Assembly (NCBI RefSeq): GCF_043555935.1
Contig: NZ_JBIGIB010000001.1
Location: forward strand, 1,116,001-1,180,000
Reading direction: 5' to 3'
DNA length: 64,000 nt
DNA from: Pelomonas baiyunensis
GTDB taxonomy: Bacteria; Pseudomonadota; Gammaproteobacteria; Burkholderiales; Burkholderiaceae_C
In this document: piece by piece, positions 38,285-46,976 of the stretch
Numbering within the stretch: position 1 is the stretch's first letter
Layout: every line of letters begins with the position of its first letter
Position numbers and translations under genes: made by a program
Notes under the pieces: model-generated
Seen by the model: only the letters and a program-made list of their open reading frames with translations
The model's database searches: none
Told to the model about the DNA's origin: nothing

Positions 38285-38854
38285 TCAGTCCTTGGCGATG
38301 GCCTCGACCTGGATGCGCAGGTTCACGTCCATCTTGAAGCCGTAATCCTTGCCGGCGGTGAGGCCGAAGTCCTCGCGGTTGAAGCTGCCGGAGGCGTCGG
38401 CGCCGCAGAGTTCGCGCTTGAACATCGGGTGCTGGATGCACTTGAGTTGGTGGATGGTCAGCGTCACCGGGCGGGTCTTGCCGTTGAGCGTGAGCTCGCC
38501 GACCACGCGGCTGGGCACGCCGGCGGTGGCGCCGTCGAACTTGCCCTTGAAGTTCGCCGTGGGGTTCTGCGCCACGTTGAAGAATTTCTCGCCGCGGGCC
38601 CAGGCGTTCATGGCGTCCAGGCCGAAGTCGATGCTGGCCAGGTCCATGGTCACGTCCACGCTGCCGCTGCCGTCGGCCTTGTCGTAGCTCAGGCTGCCGC
38701 TGGTCTTGTTGATTTTGCCTCGCCACATCGACAGGCCCATGTGATCGGCCTCAAAGCTCGGGTAGGTGTGTGTGGGCTCGATCACGAAGGCCGTGGGTGC
38801 CGCCTGGGCCAACAAGGTGGCCAGCAGCAGGGGGGCGAGGAACAGAGGTTTCAA
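38285..38854 (-). CDS. YceI family periplasmic protein
   Basis: 189 aa. A signal peptide (KPLFLAPLLLATLLAQA) is followed by a lipocalin-like YceI beta-barrel: AFVIEPTHTYPSFEADHMG, INKTSGSLSYDKADGSGSVDV, MNAWARGEKFFN, and VVGELTLNGKTRPVTL. Family members bind isoprenoid or other lipids in the periplasm. The start is TTG at 38854, chosen because CAGGAGACTCCG lies just upstream and no ATG fits the signal peptide. Convergent with the S46 gene. Confidence 0.9.
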   Translation of the reverse strand: MKPLFLAPLLLATLLAQAAPTAFVIEPTHTYPSFEADHMGLSMWRGKINKTSGSLSYDKADGSGSVDVTMDLASIDFGLDAMNAWARGEKFFNVAQNPTANFKGKFDGATAGVPSRVVGELTLNGKTRPVTLTIHQLKCIQHPMFKRELCGADASGSFNREDFGLTAGKDYGFKMDVNLRIQVEAIAKD

Positions 38855-38942
38855 CGGAGTCTCCTGGGTTGATGGGGCCGCAAGGGTTGAGGGCCTGATG
38901 ACACGACGATCTGCGGCCGCGTGGATCGACACCATCCCGCCG

Positions 38943-38948
38943 CAGAAT
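38943..38948 (+). promoter_or_regulatory. -10-like element of the L,D-transpeptidase-like gene
   Basis: CAGAAT 7 bases before the ATG at 38956; it overlaps the earlier in-frame ATG at 38947, which argues for the later start and a leaderless message. Confidence 0.4.
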
Positions 38949-38955
38949 GCGCGCC

Positions 38956-40284
38956 ATGCGCATGATCGCCCGACTTCTCTGCACCGCCGCTGCACTGACC
39001 CTGGTGGCCTGTGCGCCGCTGACACCCCGCCCCGCGCCTGCTGAAAAGCGCTACACCGCCGCCGAGCTGCTCGCGCTGCAGCCGGGCGATTTCCAGTGGC
39101 CCGGCACGTCGCAGGCGGGCGAGCGCGCGTTGCGCGAGGCGGCGCTGGCTGACATTCGCGCGCGCCTGGCCCTGCCCGCCGGGCCCGAGCGCGACGCCGC
39201 CTTGCCCGGCCTGTGGGACCGGGTGCTGCAATACAACCTCGAGATGGACGCCACGCGTGCGCTGCTGCGCGAGGTGCTGCCCACGCTGGGCACGCGTGAT
39301 GCCGAGTTTCAGCGTGCAGCGCTCACCGCCGCCCATGCGCTGATGCTGGATGAGCCCGTGCCCTGGGTGGCGCCGCTGCTGCCGCAACTGCCGGCCAGCA
39401 AGCCCTTTGCGATTGCGGCTTACCTCTGGCTTCGTGCCGAGCCCGCAGCGGCCGCGCCGGCCCTGCGTGAGCGCATTCCGCAGCAATTTCCGCAGTGGGT
39501 CGATGACGCCCGGCTGACCGCACTGATGCAGCGCCTGATCGAGCCGCCCGCGCTGCCGCCCCTGGCCGATGTGCTCACTGCGCCGCTGCAGCCGGGGCTG
39601 CCGGTGTTGTTCAGCGTGCAACGGCCCGGCCGCATGGCCATGGGCCGGGTGCTGCTGCGCGGGGCAGACGGCCGATTCGTGCGCACGCCTGATGGCCAGC
39701 TGTTCAGCCAGCCGCAACTGGCGCTCTCGCGCAGCGGGCTGCCCGGCACCATCACCAACGGCAACACCCCGCAGGGGCTGTTCAGCGTCACCGGCGCGGG
39801 CACGGCCACCAACCCCAACATTGGGCCGGTGCCCTACCTGCACACCCAACTGCCGGTGGAAGCCAGCCCGGCCGTGTTCCTGCATGGCGATGCCGCCGCC
39901 CCGCCGGCGTGGACCCAGGCGCTGTACGACAGCCTGCTGCCGCCTGGCTGGCGCGGCCACCCGGCGCTGCGGGAGGCCTGGTGGGCCGGGCGGGCCGGGC
40001 GCGACGAGCTGCTGGTGCACGGCACCACGCTGAACCCGGCCGACCACGCCGGCCAGCCCTACCACCCGGGCACACCCCAGCAAGGCTGCCTGATCTCCAA
40101 CGAAGACTGGGACCCCGCCACCGGCCAGCTGCGCGCCAGCCTGCACCTGAACCTGTTGAAGGCCTACGCCGCCGCCAGCCGCCGCGAAGACCTGGCTGGT
40201 TTCCTGTGGGTGCTGGAGGTGCCAGGCGACGGGCCGGTGACGGCCGCTGAAGTGCAGGCCTGGGTCAGCGCTGCAGGGCGTTGA
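38956..40284 (+). CDS. Lipoprotein with L,D-transpeptidase-like C-terminal region
   Basis: 442 aa. A lipoprotein signal contains ALTLVACAP. The middle (about 40-210) is helical and Ala/Leu-rich without a recognised domain. The C-terminal half has features reminiscent of YkuD L,D-transpeptidases: GLPGTITNGNTPQGLFSV, a LLVHGTT histidine, and about 20 residues later QQGCLISNEDW, where Cys could be the nucleophile as in the HGC[VI]R motif. If right, it crosslinks or attaches proteins to peptidoglycan. The match is imperfect. ATGs at 38947 and 38962 are also possible starts. Confidence 0.6.
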   Translation: MRMIARLLCTAAALTLVACAPLTPRPAPAEKRYTAAELLALQPGDFQWPGTSQAGERALREAALADIRARLALPAGPERDAALPGLWDRVLQYNLEMDATRALLREVLPTLGTRDAEFQRAALTAAHALMLDEPVPWVAPLLPQLPASKPFAIAAYLWLRAEPAAAAPALRERIPQQFPQWVDDARLTALMQRLIEPPALPPLADVLTAPLQPGLPVLFSVQRPGRMAMGRVLLRGADGRFVRTPDGQLFSQPQLALSRSGLPGTITNGNTPQGLFSVTGAGTATNPNIGPVPYLHTQLPVEASPAVFLHGDAAAPPAWTQALYDSLLPPGWRGHPALREAWWAGRAGRDELLVHGTTLNPADHAGQPYHPGTPQQGCLISNEDWDPATGQLRASLHLNLLKAYAAASRREDLAGFLWVLEVPGDGPVTAAEVQAWVSAAGR

Positions 40285-40317
40285 CGCCCGGGCCGGTGTG
40301 CCGGTGCTTTAGGCCAA

Positions 40318-41886
40318 CTAGGCCGCCACGGCCTGGGCCTTGAACACCGCCACCGCGCTGGACAGCGCCCCGGCCTGCGCCCGCAAGCTCGCCGCCGCCG
40401 CGGCGGCTTCTTCCACCAGTGCGGCGTTTTGCTGGGTGGTCTGGTCCAGCTGCTGCATCGCATCGTCGATTTGCGACACGCCCGTGCTTTGCTCGGACGC
40501 TTGCAGCGCGATCTGGCCGATCAAGCCGCTGACGGATTCGACCCGGTTCACCACCTCGTTGATGGTGTCGCCCACGCCGCCGATCAGTGCGGAGCCACCG
40601 TCGATCTGCTCCACCGTTTCGGTGATGAGCTGCTTGATCTGCTTGGACGCTTCGGCACTGCGCTGGGCCAGCGTGCGCACCTCACCCGCCACCACGGCGA
40701 AGCCACGCCCCTGCTCGCCGGCCCGTGCGGCCTCGACCGCCGCGTTCAGCGCCAGGATGTTGGTCTGGAACGCGATGCCGTCGATGACGCCGATGATTTC
40801 GGAGATGCGCCGGCTCGCGGCCTGAATGCCGTCAAAGGTGTGCACCACGCGCCGCATGGCGTCACCCCCGCGCTGGGCCACCTGGGCTGCGTCCTGGGCC
40901 ATGCGCTGGGCGCTCAGGGCGTGGTCGGCCGTACTCTGGATGGTGCTGTTGAGCTGTTCCATCGACGCCGCCGTCTGCTGCAGGCTGGAGGCCTGCTCTT
41001 CGGTGCGGGCGCTGAGGTCTTGGTTGCCGTGGGCGATCTGGCCGCTGGCGGTGGCCACGCTGTCCACGCTCTGGCGCACGGTGTGCACCAGGTCGTTGAG
41101 CGTGCGGCGCATGGACTGCATCGCCGCCATGACGCTGCCCTCGCGTGGGGCGCGTGCCAGCGACTGCAGCGTCAGGTCGCCCGAGGCGATGCGCTGCGCC
41201 ACGTCAGCCAGTTCATGCGGCTCGGCGCCCAGCTGCCGGGTGATGCGGCGGGTGACCCAGGTCGTGGACAACGTGGCCAGCACGCCGGACAGCACGCCCA
41301 GCATCAAGATCGCCAGCAGCCGCTGCTGGTTGTCGCGCGAGGCGTCTTCGTAGGTCGCCTTGGCCACGCGCACCTGCAGGTCAATCAGGTCGCGCAGGCT
41401 GTCCAAGGTGGCCATGGCACGCTCGCCGCCCAGGCGCTCATGGGCCAGCTGCCGGGCGGTGTCGTGGTCATGCTGGCGCAGGGCGTCGGCCACCGGCGTC
41501 ATGCCCTGCTCACGGTAGGCCTTCAGGGCCGCTTCGTGGGTCTTGGCAATGCCGGCTTCTTCCGGTGTTAGGTAGGTGGCCATGTAGTCGCGCCACTCGT
41601 GGTCGGCCAGGGTCCAGTTGCTGGCGTACTCGCTGAGCCGTTTGTCGGTGTGGGCGGCATCACCCCGCTCCGCCGCGTCGCTGAGCAGGATGCGGTTGCG
41701 CAGCAGCACGTGGCGGATGGCGGCCAGCTGCCGCAGGGCGACGGTGCGGTCTTCGTAGATGGTTTTCATCGCTGCATCCGACCGCTGCAGCGCGGTCCAG
41801 GCGAAGGTGCTGATCAGCAGCAACATCACCAGCAGCACCCCGAAGGCCAGGGCCAGGCGTTGGGCGACGGTCAGAACTCGGCGCAT
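40318..41886 (-). CDS. Methyl-accepting chemotaxis protein, transmembrane
   Basis: 522 aa. A classical Tar/Tsr-like receptor: TM1 (LALAFGVLLVMLLLISTFAW), a periplasmic four-helix-bundle sensor of about 150 residues, TM2 (LLAILMLGVLSGVLATL), HAMP, and a cytoplasmic signalling domain with the hairpin tip IDGIAFQTNILALNAAVEAA. There is no C-terminal receptor-methylation pentapeptide. The ATG at 41886 has GGGAGGAA upstream; the frame stays open further but unrelated in character. Ligand unknown. Nearby chemotaxis genes at 45-50 kb are on the same strand but not in the same operon. Confidence 0.93.
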   Translation of the reverse strand: MRRVLTVAQRLALAFGVLLVMLLLISTFAWTALQRSDAAMKTIYEDRTVALRQLAAIRHVLLRNRILLSDAAERGDAAHTDKRLSEYASNWTLADHEWRDYMATYLTPEEAGIAKTHEAALKAYREQGMTPVADALRQHDHDTARQLAHERLGGERAMATLDSLRDLIDLQVRVAKATYEDASRDNQQRLLAILMLGVLSGVLATLSTTWVTRRITRQLGAEPHELADVAQRIASGDLTLQSLARAPREGSVMAAMQSMRRTLNDLVHTVRQSVDSVATASGQIAHGNQDLSARTEEQASSLQQTAASMEQLNSTIQSTADHALSAQRMAQDAAQVAQRGGDAMRRVVHTFDGIQAASRRISEIIGVIDGIAFQTNILALNAAVEAARAGEQGRGFAVVAGEVRTLAQRSAEASKQIKQLITETVEQIDGGSALIGGVGDTINEVVNRVESVSGLIGQIALQASEQSTGVSQIDDAMQQLDQTTQQNAALVEEAAAAAASLRAQAGALSSAVAVFKAQAVAA

Positions 41887-42098
41887 GCATTCCTCCCTTG
41901 GAGCCGGGTGCTCAGCCCTTGGCTGCGCACCAACCCAGTGCGCGAACTCTAGTTCTGCACTGACCGCCTGTGTCGGGTTGCTTGGGGAATGTTGCCCAGC
42001 GCAAGACATCCGCCGCACGGTCGGGCCTGCCCATCCGTGGCGTTAGCGGTGGGCGGATCGCAGCGCCCGTGCCGCGCCGTGCGCGCTGTCGCTGCCGC

Positions 42099-43253
42099 TC
42101 AGGCGACCGGGTAGGTGCCCGGCACCAGGATGTCCTGGCGAACCTGGCTCAGCTGCGTGTGGCCGCAAAAGGCCATGGTCACGTCTAGCTCCTTGTGCAG
42201 GATCTGCAATGCCTTGGTCACGCCGGCTTCGCCCAGGGCGCCCAGGCCATACACCATGGCGCGGCCGATCATCGTGCCCCGCGCGCCCAGCGCCCAGGCC
42301 TTGAGCACGTCTTGGCCGGAGCGGATGCCGCCGTCCATCCACACCTCGATTTGCGAGCCCACCTCGGCCACGATGGCCGGCAGGGCGTGGATGCTGCTGG
42401 GCGCGCCGTCCAGCTGCCGGCCGCCGTGGTTGCTCACGACGATGGCGTCTGCCCCGGCTTGCACGGCCAGCTTGGCGTCTTCCACATCCATGATGCCTTT
42501 CAGGATGAGCTTGCCGCCCCAGCGCTCTTTCACCCAGGCAATGTCGGCCCAGGACAGGCGGGGGTCGAACTGTTCGTTCGTCCAGGCGGACAGCGAGCGC
42601 ATGTCGCTCACGCCCTTCACATGGCCCACCAGGTTGCGGAAGGTGTGACGGCGCGTGCCGGCCATGCCCAGGCACCAGCGCGGCTTGGTCATGAGGTTCA
42701 GGATGTTGCGCACGGTGGGCCGCGGCGGGGCGGTGAGGCCGTTCTTCAGGTCCTTGTGGCGCTGGCCGATGACCTGCAGGTCCAGCGTCAGCACCAGGGC
42801 CGAGCACTTGGCGGCCTTGCAGCGGTCGATCATGCGGGCCATGGCGTCGCGGTCGCGCATCATGTAGAGCTGAAACCAGAACGGCGCCGAGGTGTGCTCC
42901 GCCACGTCTTCGATGGAGCAGATGCTCATCGTGGAGAGCGTGAACGGGATGCCGAACTTCTCGGCCGCGCGGGCCGCGTGGATCTCGCCGTCGGCGTGCT
43001 GCATGCCGGTCAGGCCCACCGGCGCGATGGCCACCGGCATGGCCGCCTTCTGGCCCACCATCGTCACAGCCGTGCTGCGGCCCTCCATGTTCACGGCCAC
43101 GCGCTGGCGCAGCTTGATGGCCTGGAAGTCGCTTTCGTTGGCGCGGTAGGTGGTTTCCGTCCAGGAGCCGGAGTCGGCGTAGTCGTAGAACATGCGCGGC
43201 ACGCGCTGCTCGGCGAGTTGGCGCAGGTCTTCGATGCAGGTGATGACGGGCAT
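42099..43253 (-). CDS. lldD: FMN-dependent L-lactate dehydrogenase (alpha-hydroxy-acid oxidase family)
   Basis: 384 aa. Oxidises L-lactate or a related 2-hydroxy acid to the keto acid with FMN, feeding the respiratory chain. Visible family motifs: FYDYADSGSWTETTYRANE, APVGLTGMQHADGE, STMSICSIEDVA, FWFQLYMM, LKGIMDVEDA and the active-site loop VVSNHGGRQLDG with the catalytic His and Arg, then MDGGIRSGQDVLKA. A LysR regulator gene lies 69 bases upstream on the same strand. The precise hydroxy acid cannot be told from sequence. Confidence 0.92.
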   Translation of the reverse strand: MPVITCIEDLRQLAEQRVPRMFYDYADSGSWTETTYRANESDFQAIKLRQRVAVNMEGRSTAVTMVGQKAAMPVAIAPVGLTGMQHADGEIHAARAAEKFGIPFTLSTMSICSIEDVAEHTSAPFWFQLYMMRDRDAMARMIDRCKAAKCSALVLTLDLQVIGQRHKDLKNGLTAPPRPTVRNILNLMTKPRWCLGMAGTRRHTFRNLVGHVKGVSDMRSLSAWTNEQFDPRLSWADIAWVKERWGGKLILKGIMDVEDAKLAVQAGADAIVVSNHGGRQLDGAPSSIHALPAIVAEVGSQIEVWMDGGIRSGQDVLKAWALGARGTMIGRAMVYGLGALGEAGVTKALQILHKELDVTMAFCGHTQLSQVRQDILVPGTYPVA

Positions 43254-43322
43254 GGCAGCAGGCAGGCGTTGGAGCAGCCGCGATGCTAGGGCCGGCTCAG
43301 GCGCGCCGCGCCGGAAAAAACC

Positions 43323-44237
43323 TCAGGTGGCGCCGGAAAGGTTTTCCGCCTCCACGGCCGCGCAATGCGCGTGCAGCCAGTGGGCGAAGGCTTCGGCCGC
43401 GGGGCTGGGGCGGTGGCACACCAGGCCGTAGTGCCGTTCGGCCGGCACGGTCAGCGCAAAGGGCTGGCACAGGCGCCCCTCAGCGCGTTCGTGTCGGGCC
43501 AGGCTCAGGCGGGCCAAGGCCACGCCCTGGCCGGCCAGCGCGGCGGCCAGCGTCAGGCCCAGGTCCACGAAGCGGGGGCCTTGGTCGGGCTCGGGCGTGC
43601 CGGGCAGGCCGGCGGCCCGCCACCAGGGCGCCCAGGGCTGCAGCGGGGTGCGCAGCAGCGGCAGTTGCAGCAGGTCGGCCGGCGTGCGCAGCGGGGCGTG
43701 GCGGGCCAGCAGGGCGGGCGCGGCCAGCGGGGTCAGGTGGTCGCGCAGCAGCACCTGGGCCGGGGCCAACTCATCCGGCACGGCGCCATGGCGAATTTCT
43801 ACGTCGGCGCCGGCATCGCCTTCGGCCAGCAGCGGCACGGAGAGCGTCAGCTCCAGCTCCACCTGTGGGTGCTGGGCCTGGAAGGCCGGCAGGGCGGGCA
43901 CCAGCAACTGCCGGGCGAACGTGGGCGTGGAGCTGACGCGCAGCCGCTCGCGCTGGGTGCTGGCGCGCTGGTGCAGCGGCATGGCCTGCAGCAGGGCCAG
44001 CGCCTGGCGCACTTGGGGCAGGTACTCGTGGCCGGCGGGCGTGAGGGCCAGGCCCCGGGGCGGCTGGCGCAAGAACAGGGGCTGGGCCAGGCGCTCTTCC
44101 AGCCCGGCCACGCGCTTGGCCACGGCGCTGGCGGTCAGGGCCAGTTCATCGGCTGCGGCCTCAAAGCTGCCGGCGCGTGCCACGGCCTCGAAGGCCATCA
44201 GCGCGTCCAGCGAGGGCAGGCGCGGCGGGCGTGTCAT
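43323..44237 (-). CDS. LysR family transcriptional regulator
   Basis: 304 aa. The winged helix-turn-helix occupies residues 8-66 (LDALMAFEAVARAGSFEAAA, LALTASAVAKRVAGLEERL) and a LysR substrate-binding domain follows. It resembles the GcvA-like branch. It sits upstream of lldD in the same direction, so it may control the lactate dehydrogenase, although LysR genes are more often divergent from their targets. Confidence 0.9.
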   Translation of the reverse strand: MTRPPRLPSLDALMAFEAVARAGSFEAAADELALTASAVAKRVAGLEERLAQPLFLRQPPRGLALTPAGHEYLPQVRQALALLQAMPLHQRASTQRERLRVSSTPTFARQLLVPALPAFQAQHPQVELELTLSVPLLAEGDAGADVEIRHGAVPDELAPAQVLLRDHLTPLAAPALLARHAPLRTPADLLQLPLLRTPLQPWAPWWRAAGLPGTPEPDQGPRFVDLGLTLAAALAGQGVALARLSLARHERAEGRLCQPFALTVPAERHYGLVCHRPSPAAEAFAHWLHAHCAAVEAENLSGAT

Positions 44238-44280
44238 GGCGGCGCGGTGCAGCCCCGTGTGGCCTGGGCCCGGCGCGGGC

Positions 44281-45063
44281 TCAGAAGTCCATCTTGGTGG
44301 GGCCGGCGTCGCCCGCGCTGGGGCGCAGGTACTGGCCCAGCGTGCCCGCCATGGCGGCCACCACCCCGGCGGCCAGACGGCCGGCGCGCTGCAAGGGGCG
44401 GGTGTCGGCCGGGCCGGCCTCGCCGGGGTGGGCGGGGCGGGTCACGGCCTGTGCCATGGAGATTTCCTGCTGGCGCTCCTGCACCAGGAAGAACAGCAGG
44501 TTGGGGTCGGCGAAGCGGCGGGCCAGGGCGCGTACCACCTTCAGTTCACGGCGGCGCACCGTCACGCCATTGGGCTTGAGCGTGCAGCCCAGGGCGCGGG
44601 CGCGCAGGTACAGGGCCTTGGCGGCCATGCGGTCCGGCAGGCAGCCCACGCCGGCAAACAGGCAGCTGGCCAGGTTGAACGTGGCCTCGGCATGCCCCAT
44701 GGACGCGGCGGCGACGTAGGCGGTCAGGCCGGCGGATTCATCCGCCGGGCCGCCGCGCCCGGTCATCAGGGCGCGGCCCAGCTGAAAGCGCCCTTGGGCG
44801 CTGCGGCGGGCCGCGGCCTGCTTCAGCGTTTCACGGGCGGCTTCCGGATCGGCTGCCATGCCCAGCCCCTCCAGTTGGCACAGGCCCAGCATGGCCAGGC
44901 CATCGCCATGACCCGCCTCGGCCGACGCGCGAAACCACGCCACCGCCCGCTCGTAATCCGGCGGGGTGGCGTTGAAAAACGCCATGCCTTGCTTCAGGGC
45001 GTCGATGGCAGGCGACGCTGTGGCGGGCACGGGTTGCGAGGGGTCGGGGGCGCGGGAAATCAT
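44281..45063 (-). CDS. Sel1-like repeat protein
   Basis: 260 aa. Three to four Sel1/TPR-like units are visible: DYERAVAWFRASAEAGHGDGL (first 20 residues), MLGLCQLEGLGMAADPEAAR, FQLGRALMTGRGGPADESAG and FNLASCLFAGVGCLPDRMAA. Such solenoids mediate protein contacts. No signal peptide, so it is likely cytoplasmic. The ATG at 45063 is used; a TTG three codons earlier (45072) is the alternative. It follows the triple-CheW gene by 58 bases on the same strand and may belong to its operon. Function unknown. Confidence 0.8.
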   Translation of the reverse strand: MISRAPDPSQPVPATASPAIDALKQGMAFFNATPPDYERAVAWFRASAEAGHGDGLAMLGLCQLEGLGMAADPEAARETLKQAAARRSAQGRFQLGRALMTGRGGPADESAGLTAYVAAASMGHAEATFNLASCLFAGVGCLPDRMAAKALYLRARALGCTLKPNGVTVRRRELKVVRALARRFADPNLLFFLVQERQQEISMAQAVTRPAHPGEAGPADTRPLQRAGRLAAGVVAAMAGTLGQYLRPSAGDAGPTKMDF

Positions 45064-45121
45064 GCGGGGCAAGACAGGGGGCGCAGGCTGCGTCGGGCGG
45101 GATTGTCCGGCAAGTGCGGGG

Positions 45122-46972
45122 TCAGATCACATCGCAGCCCGCGGTACGAATGCCACATTCCAGGGTGCTCTGGGCCAGGCGTTGGCGCAGGTCGGCCGCG
45201 GCGCCGGGGCGGGTCATCTGCTCCAGCCAGCTGTCCAGGTCCAGCACCTGCACGGTGTGCCGGCCCTGGCCGTCCGCCGTGGGTACCTCGATCAGCTCGC
45301 CCAGTTGCACGGCCGAAGCCTCGTCAGCCCCGGCCCTGCGGGTGGGTTGGTGGTGCCAGGCCGCGGTTTCGATGGCGCTGATGGACTGCACCGCCAGGCC
45401 CAGCATCTGCCCGCTGCGCTCCACCAGCAGCACGCGCACCTGCTCAATGTCGGTGGGCGCGGCATGGCCCAGGATGCGCGACAGGCACAGCATGGGCACG
45501 GCGCGGCCCTGGTGCATGTGCAGCCCCAGCAACTCGCCACGCCCCTCCAGTGACACCATCTTGCCCGGGTAGCGAATGATTTCGCTGATGAGCTTGAGGC
45601 GGCACGCGTAGGGCTGGCCGGCGCTGAAAAGCAGGAAGCTGTCTTGCTGGCTGGCGGCCAGGGCCGAGCCCGGCGGTTTGCCGGGGGCGGCGCGGCCCGC
45701 GGAGGCCAGGCTGCCGGGCAGCCCCAGGCCAGCGGGGGGGCGCTGGCCGGGCGCGGCGCTGCCGATCTGCGCGGTCTTGGCGAGCCCCTGGATCCACGGA
45801 TGCGCAAACAGCCCGGCCGGCTCGATCACCAGGTGCTGGCCCCGTTCCGGGCAGCGGTACACGCCGCTGAACATGCCGGCATCCAGCACCGCCATTTCGG
45901 GCATGGGTGCGATGCTGTTGCGTGGCACGGCGGTGATGTCTCGCACGCGGTCCAGCCGCAGGGCCACCATGCCGCCCTGGCCGTCGCTCAGCAGCAGGCA
46001 CGACACGCGGGTGGCCGGCGCCTGGCGGCCCAGGCCCAGGGCCTGCAGGGTGTCCAGCACCGGCACCTGGCGGCCTTGGTGGTCGATGACGCCGGAGCAC
46101 AGCTCGCTGGTCAGCGCGTTGGCGCGCACCTCCGCCTCGGGCACCGTGGTGAACACGGACATCGCTTCGATGGCCAGGGGCATGGGCTCGGCGTCGAAGA
46201 GCAGCAGCGATATGCGCCCGCCTTCGCCGTCCGCCTCGGTGCTGCGCGTGGCGGCGCGCAACGCCGCCAGGCTGTCGCTCACCCAGGGCAGGCCCGGCAG
46301 GCGGGCCAGCGCCGGCAGGTTCAGCAGGCTGGCGCAGCCGCCGTCGGCGAGGCTCACCAGGGCCGCCGCGAGGCAGGGCGCCGGGCCGCCGCGGTCGTTG
46401 GCGTCGTGCGTGTCAGGGCCGATGGGTTGCACCTGGCCCGGCTTGACGCTGGCCATGCCGCAGACGTCGTCCACCAGCAGGCCCAGGCGCTGCCCTTGCC
46501 AGGTCAGGATCACCACCACCTTGCCGCGGCTGGGCAGTTGCGCCGGCTGGCCCATGCGCGGGCCCAGGTCCAGCACCGGCACTTGCTGCTGGCGCAGCGG
46601 CAGCGCGCCCACCAGGCCCGGCGTGTCCAGCGCCACGGCCTGCAGCGTGGCGGGGCAGGCGGCCACCTCGCGCAGCGCGGCAATCGGCACCGCAAGCAGG
46701 GCCGGGCCGAGGCGGATCAGCCCGAGCGCGCCATCCAGCCGCTGCGCCGCTGCAGCGGCCGCCGGGGCGGTGGCCAGCGGCGCGCTGGGTTGCGCATCGG
46801 GTGACGCGTCCGGTGGCGCGGCTGCCGTTTCTTCGTCCTCGGCCGGCGGCCGGGGCAGGGCTGAGGCCGCGGCCAGCCGCGCGGGCGCGGCGGCGCCCTG
46901 GTTCAGCGCACGCGGGCCACGCAGGCTCCGTGCGGCCGGCCAGCGGTGAGGGGTGGGCATGCGGGCACCCAT
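45122..46972 (-). CDS. Chemotaxis coupling protein with three CheW domains
   Basis: 616 aa, against about 160 for ordinary CheW. After a disordered Ala/Pro-rich N-terminus (1-75) come three CheW-like units: about 78-230 (GLIRLGPALLAVPIAALREV, VPVLDLGPRM, LGLLVDDVCGM), 255-400 (SLLLFDAEPMPLAIEAMSVF, VPVLDTLQAL, ALRLDRVRDI) and 435-600 (FLLFSAGQPYACRLKLISEI, VPMLCLSRIL, LGLAVQSISAI). It presumably links receptors to CheA at several points or builds arrays. It starts 4 bases after the stop of the multi-PAS receptor, so the two are co-expressed and probable partners. Confidence 0.88.
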   Translation of the reverse strand: MGARMPTPHRWPAARSLRGPRALNQGAAAPARLAAASALPRPPAEDEETAAAPPDASPDAQPSAPLATAPAAAAAAQRLDGALGLIRLGPALLAVPIAALREVAACPATLQAVALDTPGLVGALPLRQQQVPVLDLGPRMGQPAQLPSRGKVVVILTWQGQRLGLLVDDVCGMASVKPGQVQPIGPDTHDANDRGGPAPCLAAALVSLADGGCASLLNLPALARLPGLPWVSDSLAALRAATRSTEADGEGGRISLLLFDAEPMPLAIEAMSVFTTVPEAEVRANALTSELCSGVIDHQGRQVPVLDTLQALGLGRQAPATRVSCLLLSDGQGGMVALRLDRVRDITAVPRNSIAPMPEMAVLDAGMFSGVYRCPERGQHLVIEPAGLFAHPWIQGLAKTAQIGSAAPGQRPPAGLGLPGSLASAGRAAPGKPPGSALAASQQDSFLLFSAGQPYACRLKLISEIIRYPGKMVSLEGRGELLGLHMHQGRAVPMLCLSRILGHAAPTDIEQVRVLLVERSGQMLGLAVQSISAIETAAWHHQPTRRAGADEASAVQLGELIEVPTADGQGRHTVQVLDLDSWLEQMTRPGAAADLRQRLAQSTLECGIRTAGCDVI

Positions 46973-46976
46973 GGCG

